This document shows positions 12,535-64,000 of a stretch of 64,000 bases of DNA, in pieces. The notes under the pieces are model-generated. The model searched no databases. It was given only the letters and a program-made list of their open reading frames with translations, and was not told the DNA's origin. This DNA comes from Lutraria lutraria (lineage: Eukaryota > Mollusca > Bivalvia > Venerida > Mactridae). How positions within the stretch are numbered: the first letter of the stretch is position 1; the number at the start of each line of letters is the position of its first letter. A program made the translations under genes and the position numbers. The stretch covers positions 198,501-262,500 of the forward strand of contig OZ026833.1 in the NCBI GenBank assembly GCA_964023205.1, read 5' to 3'.

Positions 12535-15035
12535 GGTGGAACCAAACGATTGAAATTACGTCGTTTTCGACGTCAAAACGGTCATTTTTACCGTATTTAT
12601 AGTGCCTCTCTGAAAATATTTATCGCTCTATCAATTTATGTATATATTTAATGAAATAAAATTTTAATAGCGGAGAATAAAATTGCCTACACGTAGGTAT
12701 AAATTTGATAATTATGATTAAATTATAAGTACAAATAAAACGATTTTAAATGTAAAGTTTGGTCGTTTTTTCTTTTCACTTTCAAGCTCAAATTATCTTT
12801 AGTAAAAATCTGCCCGAGGGAATTTTTTTATTTTTGTCTAGAATAAAGTTTGATGTGTCACCTGTTATTCTCATAAATTCTAAGAAAATCTATCGAGCCG
12901 TTTTTATTTTATTAAAGCTTTAAATGATAGCATTACCTTATAATGCGCTAATTCGATGTCAATAACGTCGCTTCAAACACACGTCATGTTTTGATATCTA
13001 TCGCGTACTTACATCTATTTTACTTACTGTACACTACGATCTAAAACGATTTGTTTGGAATTAATGATACATTGTCTGTCAGTAACCCTAATCACATTGC
13101 CATTCTTTTCAGATAACAATAAACACATTACATTATCATTTTAGCGTGCTTAATTTTGTGTACATATGCGTATATAAATTATGTGACAAAATTGCAAAAC
13201 TTGACCGCTCTAGTGAACTAAAATGGAAGATAATAAATAAAACAAGGTTCCATGATTTACATAATACAAAATGTATATCATTATTATGTTATGATTTAGA
13301 TGTGTAGTTAGATGTGTTGTTTAAATGATATGCATTCTATGTATGTTTATTTTTCGGGGTAAATATTTAGATTTACGACCCCGTTGTGATAGCGCATTTA
13401 ATATATATTATACTACTCAAAATTTGATAAGGATCACTTTTTATTCCGTATGGCATTATCGTCAATTTTGGATTACATACATAAAATATGATTTTGGTTA
13501 TTTTCAAAGATATCTGCATATCATGAGTGCAATATGTAATCCATACATTGAATCATTCGAGCGTAACGAGCGTCGAAATGAGGACAGAGTCAAAATTAGA
13601 CATTTTATGGGTATGTCTGGGGAATATAAACTTTGAGGAAAATGCGCAAAAGTGCTGACTTTTGTTTTTAGTATTGAAACTGATGTCCTCGTGCGTCAAA
13701 ACAGTCTGACATCGACTCCTCATGCTTCTAATGAGCCGTCCAATAGTAAATTATGGGATTCGAGCCCGTTACTCCGGAGGTTCCTCTCTGAGCTGTCTGG
13801 TGGATGTTGGCTGGACAGGACGCCCAGATATCGCTCTCTGTAGCATATCCCAGACATGATCCTTATCAAATTTTGAGTAGTAGAGATTCTTAATATAAGC
13901 GAAGATGATAGCTACAGTATGTGAAAAATACATACATTATTAAAACAAACGAGTCCGTTGTTTCAGATTTGATTGAAATGCGTAAAATGCATGATGTCAC
14001 CAGAACGTTCGAATTCAAGTGTAAGCCCGATTCTCACTGCCACAGTGCTGGTCCTGGTGACTCCCGGTGGCAAATAACCGGTGTATCGACCTTAAATGTC
14101 TACCGCGCATGTAGTGCTCACCAATAATCCGGAACACTAATACCTAGTGTATATCATTGTACAGCCAGGGTACAACATCGGACCTACCTCGGTTCTGCCC
14201 CGGAATTTCAAGGATTAAGCCGGTTCTTAATATTTTCCCGGTAACCCCCCGGTTGTATTATGTATTAAACATTTTAACAAATACGGATCTGTTCGCCTGA
14301 TAGGGCCGGATCAACAAGGTCCATCCAGGACTGCCGTGGATGACTACAGTGCCACCAGGGTTGTACTCCTGGTTTGACTAGGTTTCGCCAGGTCACTCAT
14401 CCGAGACCAACAGAGAGTCAACCCGTCATTCATTCATTTTAATATGCATTAGTTAAATGTTATTTTGCTTGTTTCCGGAAGGTCGCATTGAAAATAAGTC
14501 AAATGTTTTGTATATTTTACTTAATGTGTACACTTTCTATAAATAAAGATATTATTATTATTATAACAGAAAGAATAGCGCTGTACACAATGTGTCAAAC
14601 GACGTTCTTGAAGGCGAATTAGAGTTTTGTTAGGTGACGCTATATAGTTAAGCTTGGATAAAATAAAAACAGCTCGATAGATTTTCTTAAAATTTATGAG
14701 AACAGTAGATGACACTTGAAACTTTATTCTAGACAAAAATATAAAAAATCCCTCTGGCAGATTTTTAATAAAAATAATTTAAGTTTGGAAGTGAGAAAAA
14801 AAAACACTAAACTTTTAAATTTAAAATCGTTTTATTTGGACTTATAATTAAGTCATGATCATCAAATTTATACCTACGCGCAGGTAATTTTATTCTCCGC
14901 TATTAAATATTTATTTCATTAAATATCCAAATAAATTGACAGAGCGATATGCATTTTCAGACAGGCACTATAAATACCGCAAAAATGACCGTTTTGACGT
15001 CGAAAACGACGTAATTTCAATCGTTTGGTTCCACC
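12535..15035. mobile_element. 2.5-kb element with ~400-bp terminal inverted repeats and TTAA duplication
   Basis: The element begins GGTGGAACCAAACGATTG and ends CAATCGTTTGGTTCCACC. It is flanked on both sides by TTAA (12531-12534 and 15036-15039). The inverted arms run for roughly 400 bp (about 12535-12950 and 14630-15035) with moderate divergence. A related host repeat at about 63593-63606 lacks the insertion at the same place, giving a paralogous empty site. TTAA duplication is typical of piggyBac-type elements, but no transposase was found, so this is a non-autonomous candidate. The centre holds a nested TA element and short unassigned frames (13325-13636, 13652-13843). Confidence 0.8.
13413..13880. 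mobile_element. nested TA-flanked inverted-repeat element (468 bp)
   Basis: The ends are CTACTCAAAATTTGATAAGG (left) and CCTTATCAAATTTTGAGTAG (right). They form a perfect 24-bp inverted repeat with TA on each side (13411-13412 and 13881-13882). This fits a Tc1/mariner-like MITE. It sits inside the 2.5-kb TTAA element and so is a later insertion or an internal part of it. Confidence 0.75.
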
Positions 15036-15039
15036 TTAA

Positions 15040-15345
15040 TTGGTTCGACATAGACGGTCACCTTATGGTTCGATATAGATGGTCACTTTGCAGTTGAAAA
15101 TCTATGTTTGGGACCGTTATACCAGGTTTTTACGACAACGTACCCTCAGACAACGGAGTATATTATTTTTGGAATCTTTATTTAAATATTTTATATGCAT
15201 TCCAGCAGATATTGCAACGTCTGATACATCGAGGTGATAGTTTCCCCTGATTTTGATTTTAGGGTGGAAACAGGGACTACATATAGAGTACCTCGTGAAC
15301 TGTAGAACCATATGACCAGATTCATGAAACATCAACGGCTTGTAT
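15040..15345. repeat. right part of the interrupted pogo-like repeat
   Basis: The stretch begins TTGGTTCGACATAGACGGTC and repeats GGTTCGATATAGATGGTCAC, as does the uninterrupted copy at 63603-63660. The right end was not defined. Confidence 0.55.
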
Positions 15346-15842
15346 TTTTGATGGAGTAGATGATCACTTTAGTTTCGGGATCAGTTAAGTCAAAATAACA
15401 AATTCGTTTGATCTGAAACTTCGCACATCCTGATAAAAAAATGCTACATAGGCCACATTCTAGTATTGAATTGCCGGGTGCGATTTTGCGCCGTACAAAC
15501 ATTTAACTTGTTTTCGTATTGAATTATTTTTTTTTTAGATGAATGGATCTCATTTATTAAAATCAGGGATGCTATATATATATACTTTATACTTAATATC
15601 ATACTTTAATACCAAGCAACAAAACAATCTAACCGAACGCTCACTTTGAAAAATGGTGTTTATTGAACGTAATGTGCATTGTATCGGTACGATATGATAC
15701 CAAGGACTTATATACATACATGTATGTATGTAAGTCCTTGATGATACTATTAATTCATTAATGACAAAAATTTGTTTTAAAATCTCTTACTAAACAGGTC
15801 AACATCTGATGCTATATTTATTCTACACAGTGTAATACAAAA

Positions 15843-17214
15843 AATACTACAAAAAATAAGAAACTATGGTGTGTCTTTATTGATTACGAACGCGCTTTCG
15901 ATACAGTTATTATGGATGCTTTATGGGTAAAATTATTGAACTCGAGTCTGAGTTGTAAAATGTTAAATATTTTGAAAAGTATTTATAGTGATGTTAAATC
16001 ATGTGTGAAACTTTCTAACCATATGAATATGTCTGATTTTTTCGACGTATCGTTAGGTCTAAAACAAGGTGAACCATTATCGCCATTATTGTTTATTCTA
16101 TTCATTAAGGATATTACCAGTGCAATAGATTATAACACGTTATCTGAGAATGATACTGAGTTGTTATCAAGATATTTAATCCTTTTTGCTGATGATATCG
16201 TCTTATTCACCACAAATCCTAACAGTCTACAATCACAAATTGATAACATTTTTGATTATTCTAATCGATGGGGTCTTAAAAATAAACGTTAAAAAAACTA
16301 AAGTTTGTATTTTTGAAATACGAAAACAATTACACGATGAGCAATTCTACATAAATAGGGAGAAAATTGATATCGTAGATAGTTTTGTATATTTGGGTAT
16401 ACTCTTTACAAGTAATGGGTCTTTAAAAGGCGCTGTAAAAAACATTGTCCGACCAAGCATTGAAAGCGTATCATAATTTGACATCATTTTTTGACAGGGC
16501 TAATCTCACTGTAAAAACTAAATTATATTTGTTTGACACTTTAGTTGTACCTATTCTTTTGTATGGGGTTCATAAACATACACCGAACTATGCAGTACTT
16601 GGAGAACTTGGTAGGTTTCCTCTGTATGTCATTGCTAAAGAAAGGTCTTTAAAGTTTTGGTTAAGAATTATGAAAAATCCAAATTCACAATTGTATGAAA
16701 TTTACCAAAGTCAATGTGATATAAATAGCAATAATTCTTGGGCTTACAAACTGAATAAGACTATTGACAATTTAGGCTGTACACATGCATATTATAATTT
16801 TAATCCTAATGTCAATTATTATCTGCAGTTTAAAGTTAAACTGGAAGACCAGTTCATTCAAGAATGGCGTACAACAAATAACGGAATGTCAAAAAACTAC
16901 GATGTGAATTTTCTAGATTTAGGCTCAGCTCTCATACTCTTGAAATAGAAACGGGTAGGATTAGAAATGTAGCTAGAGAAAATCGACTATGTAAAATGTG
17001 CAATTCCAATCAAATCGAATCAGAGTACCATTTCATGATGTGTTGTCCAAAATATAATGTAATTAGGAAAAAATATTTAGGTAAAATTTCTTGGCCAAGT
17101 GTCATTAAATTCATTTCCATAATGTCAAAAAATAATAAAAAATATCTTTATAAAATTGCTAAAATTCTGCAAGAAGCTTTTTATATTAGGAAGGAATCTT
17201 TAGAAAACCTGTAA
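15843..17214 (+). pseudogene. non-LTR retrotransposon reverse transcriptase, 5'-truncated and frameshifted
   Basis: The translation shows an RT start block (CVFIDYERAFDTV), then LGLKQGEPLSPLLFILF, then the catalytic motif LILFADDIVLF near 16180. The frame shifts near 16280 (into VKKTKVCIFE), again near 16440 (into SDQALKAYHNL) and again near 16945 (into LEIETGRIRNVAREN). The last part has the C-terminal zinc-knuckle pattern CKMC..ESEYHFMMCCPKY. There is no endonuclease domain upstream, so it is a dead 5'-truncated LINE. The clade (CR1/Jockey-like or other) was not decided. Confidence 0.9.
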
Positions 17215-18019
17215 TTGTAATCTCTTAACATTTCTATAACACTTATCCCAAACTAACTATAGATACTGTCTTTTGTTCTAATAATTGTGTTACTATTTCT
17301 TGAGTCTGTTTTGTGTATCTTTTCTTCTGTAAGGATTTTTTTCTTCTTCCTACATGTCTGTATTATGTATGTTTTCAACTGTTTTTCTTTATATATGTTC
17401 GTATGTATTTGTGTGAAACCATATTCGTGTATATAATGTTGTAAATGTTTATTGACCATAGGCACTCAGTGCCGATTTTTGTCAAATAAAGTATAAATAT
17501 TTATACTAAACATCAAACCTGGGCGTGGTTTCGATTATTGAACCGTAAACATAAGCGATTGATTTCGATTGGCTATCAAAATTGAATGGGGTGCGTCAAA
17601 TTCGTTGATTTCATGAGACGATAATGATCCGACACTTTAATTGTTAATTGCTTAGCTTAAAAAACACAGTAGGTGTCATTTTCGAATTAACATTCCCGTC
17701 TTATTTGATGACGGATTTCAAAGCGGTTTTCGGTATTTTGTAGCGGAAATGTTAATCTAGGGAACCGTGCCTCAGAATTTTGATACTTGTTTTCATTTTT
17801 TATCTATGGCGTATTACGTAATAAACAGCGGGGTTTTGGGTACGGAATTTCTTTAAAGTCAAGTATCTAACGAACGGAGGACTTTATCAAAAAACTGAGG
17901 CACTGTCCCCTGCTTTATACATTTATAGTCATTTTAACTTTTTAAGGCTACTTGTTGTAATATATTCCTATATACAGAGTAGTTATCGTTGTTCAAAAAT
18001 TTGTAAATTACGTGCGATA
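17215..18019. other. LINE 3' flank and unassigned DNA
   Basis: 17215-17507 looks like the 3' untranslated part of the preceding LINE, ending in AAATAAAGTATAAATATTTA. From 17508 the sequence is unassigned. It includes a weak inverted pair at about 17767-17785 (GTGCCTCAGAATTTTGATA) and 17886-17904 (TATCAAAAAACTGAGGCAC). Confidence 0.4.
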
Positions 18020-18668
18020 TTGGTTTATAGAAGACCAATCAAATGTAATATTTGTTTAAAATTACTTGCAATGCTCTTTGATGATAATCGTATTACCAAA
18101 AAAGTGTTTCTGTACGACTACGCAAAGTGTAAAAGCAACTGGTCGCATGAAGCTAAACAAATCATGTCAACACTTGACTTAACTGCAAATTATGATCAGA
18201 AATCAGTTGTTAACTTGTCTCATGCCCGTGATCTATTACAAACACACTACTCAGGTATTTGGTCAAGAGATGTTGGCAGTGTCTCAAAACCCAGGACGTA
18301 TCGCCTATTCAAACACAGTTTTAAATCCGAGGACTATATCACCCTAAATCTCAGCAAAAACGAACGATCTATTCTTAGCCAATTCCGATGTGGTATTCTA
18401 ACACTTAGAGTAGAAACCGGACGATATGCTGGTGAACAGCATATGTAAGCTTTGTTCTTCAAACACCGTAGAAGATGAAACCCATTTCCTTCTGAATTGT
18501 GAACTCTATGATAATCTGATAAGCGGAACGTCCAGTGATTTATTCAGTAAAAATATACATCTCCAAAATAACGATAGACTCGCACATATTGTACTTACGC
18601 AACCAAGAAAATTGGCAAAGTTCCTTATTTGTGCTTTTCTTAAACGAAGAAATACTTTATTCACGTAA
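18020..18668 (+). pseudogene. second non-LTR retrotransposon C-terminal remnant
   Basis: The frame carries FKHSFKSEDYITLNLSKNER and SQFRCGILTLRVETGRYAG. A frameshift near 18426-18445 is followed by ICKLCSSNTVEDETHFLLNC, a CX2C..H..C zinc knuckle typical of LINE ORF2 C-termini. The RT domain is missing, and the sequence differs from the 15.8-kb remnant, so it is a separate family or lineage. Confidence 0.8.
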
Positions 18669-18870
18669 TATATTGTTACAATGTTTTTGTCTGCAGCTTC
18701 ATATTTATATGTTGTAAATATCCATGAAAAAAAACTTTATACATATGCATATTTACTGTAAAATATCATGTTGTATACAATTGCATATTATTGTTTAAAA
18801 CATCACACGAAAAAAATATTAACAAGGCTAAATATTTTCTCCAGTAAAGTTTAGACTATATACATAATCC

Positions 18871-19650
18871 GGACAAAAGCTCCCCCGGACAAAAGCTCCC
18901 CCGTTCATTTTGATAGGGGCGGACAAAAGCTCTCCCATTGTTTTACTACCCCTCTGATATTTTTGCACCCGGACAAAAGCTCCCCCCAGGCAGAAACTCA
19001 CCCGCTGATCATGTTTAGATAGGTTTCAAGGATAATAATTTTGTCAAATAGTTGTTCTTATGATTCTAGTCTCTTATAATTCTAATCAGAATGACCACCT
19101 ATTTTATTTGTTTTTATATATTGTATTACATTTGTAAATGTGAATGTGGATGAGACTTTAAATAAATAAATACTATCTGTTATTCAGTCAATAAATATAA
19201 AATAAATGTATCCAGATTATTTCGGACTACTTAAGACCTGAATCTATACTTTAATTAAATTAATAATTGTTACACGCTAATTGAAACGTCTCTTGCAAAC
19301 AATGCACTTAAGTGTTAGTCTATTATCTTTGTCGGCTCTATACTATACTCTTAATTAATTTTGTTTGTTACCCGTTAAATAAAAACGATTATTATATCAC
19401 CATGTACTGACTGATATTTGTTATTCCTGTTATTACATAAAATGTTAACAAGACAGTCTGTATTTTCGTTGGTAAGAACATTTTTTATGCTTTGAAACTT
19501 TGACAGAATTTTTCTTGTTCAGAGGAGCTTTTGTCCGGGGTGCAAAAATAACGGGAGAGCAATTGTCCGGGGTAGTAAAACAATGGGAGAGCTTTTGTCC
19601 GCCCCTATCAAAATGAACGGGGGAGCTTTTGTCCGGGGGAGCTTTTGTCC
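18871..19650. mobile_element. 780-bp element with ~95-bp inverted ends built of GGACAAAAGCTCCCCC repeats
   Basis: The left end has GGACAAAAGCTCCCCC twice, then CGTTCATTTTGATAGGGGC, GGACAAAAGCTCTCCC and ATTGTTTTACTACCCC. The right end is the reverse complement of this block in the same order. The ends are GC-rich while the interior is AT-rich and non-coding. A target duplication is not certain: TACAT occurs on both flanks but five bases separate it from the left end. The superfamily is not recognised. Confidence 0.8.
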
Positions 19651-20020
19651 TACATTCTTACTTCCTGCGTAGGTTGATATTATCTCAAATAAGAAGCAGA
19701 TTACATAAATATTGCATGGTATTTACACCTTCAGAATTATATTATTAAATACATTTGTACATTTTAAATCTCGATTGACAAGTATTAATGCCTCACTAAA
19801 TAATGTATGTTTTTTGTTGTTTTTTCTTTTGTAACGTTATTTCATAAGTATGCCACAACTTATCTGTTAATACTATTACATGTTCCTAACATTTTGAGTA
19901 TAAATGATATCTTGTTAAACTTGGTGACATATTGGCCCAATGGGCCGGGTGCCTGTATTTCTGCATTTTGAAACTTATATTTGTAAATATGTTCATGCAC
20001 ATGTCACAATAATAAATAAA
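19651..20020. other. non-coding, probable retroelement 3' tail
   Basis: The last part (TGTTCATGCACATGTCACAA followed by AATAAATAAA) directly before the CTAT array looks like the 3' end of a LINE or SINE. This is inferred from form only. No gene was seen. Confidence 0.35.
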
Positions 20021-20817
<797 letters not shown>

Positions 20818-20882
20818 TGAAACCCGTGGGTGGGGCATCCTAGGGCTAGATTCCGTGAACTGGTGAAGGAAGAAAGACCAGG
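20818..20882 (+). other. fry: candidate 5' UTR exon of fry
   Basis: A 65-nt segment bordered by TTTCTAG on the left and by GTAAGT on the right, 440 bp upstream of the first coding exon. Joined to the acceptor at 21321, its frame has a TGA (20856-20858) ahead of the ATG at 21324 and no ATG between them, which supports that ATG as the start. It is called from splice borders alone. Confidence 0.4.
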
Positions 20883-21323
20883 GTAAGTTCTGTTACTGCA
20901 GTGTTATCATGATATAAAATTATTGTTTTGTGTTTGGATGCTTTGGTTGTTTAATGAATATATATTTCTATTTTTTAACCATATATTATTGATGTTCATT
21001 ACTAGATTCTATATGCTTAATTGTTATTATAACCTGGTAAATCATTAAATTGGATAATTAATAAATTATGATTGATTGCCAGTATTGGTCACCTGATCGA
21101 TATCATATACTGACACTTTGGTCAAGTCATTGACTGATTGCCATAGAATAAGATTGATATAAAGGGAATAAAATGGCAGTGTTGTTAAACTGATAAACAT
21201 TCATTATTTAATATTATTTATTAATATTATTACTCATGTATAAATTGTATGACTTCTTTAAAATGTGTATGTATCACATGTGGATGTTAATGCTCTATAT
21301 AACACAGCATTCCATTACAGGAT

Positions 21324-64000
<42,677 letters not shown>

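Noticed and set aside
13325..14127. Three short frames as host genes
   Set aside because: They lie inside the TTAA element and its nested TA element, with no family resemblance; they may be transposon debris.

Overview
The window is an AT-rich, intron-rich metazoan sequence. One large gene on the + strand covers about its last two thirds, set among transposon debris and tandem arrays. The gene is the Furry homolog (fry, FRY/FRYL family). The protein blocks, the tRNA-derived SINE with an AAAT tail, and dispersed repeats of the kind common in clam, mussel and scallop genomes all suggest a bivalve mollusc. The species cannot be named from the sequence.

Layout. 1-20.8 kb is intergenic or upstream sequence with no recognisable host gene. 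It holds a dispersed repeat (1.4-2.5 kb), a 78-bp satellite (4.6-8.1 kb) split by a fold-back insertion, a 36-bp satellite (8.5-12.1 kb), a 2.5-kb TTAA-flanked inverted-repeat element nested in an older pogo-like repeat (12.1-15.3 kb), two broken non-LTR reverse-transcriptase remnants (15.8-17.2 and 18.0-18.7 kb), a 780-bp inverted-repeat element (18.9-19.65 kb) and a CTAT microsatellite. From 20.8 kb to the end is fry: a probable 5' UTR exon, then 41 coding exons whose phases all join, giving about 2,022 codons. The gene runs off the right edge at a point matching roughly two thirds of the ~3,000-residue vertebrate proteins. Four extra exons of 12-21 nt, each a multiple of three and each with AG/GT borders, are candidate microexons.

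The most unusual feature is that splice sites of fry have been tandemly amplified three times. The 3' end of exon 18 with its 5' splice site is present 13 times (39-bp unit). The 3' end of exon 30 with its 5' splice site is present 51 times (36-bp unit). The 5' start of exon 37 with its 3' splice site has three extra truncated copies. In the two donor arrays the unit is a multiple of three and reads in frame, so choice of donor could add 13- or 12-residue blocks. The exon 30 array carries a stop in unit 15. The exon 37 copies end in a stop and would act as poison exons.

The introns also carry hAT-like elements with 8-bp duplications, TTAA elements, pogo-type MITEs, a SINE with a perfect 12-bp target duplication, a 22-bp array of 28 copies, and several dispersed repeats.

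Furry proteins are scaffolds for NDR/LATS-type kinases and MOB proteins in cell polarity and morphogenesis. That role is family knowledge; only the homology is read from this sequence.
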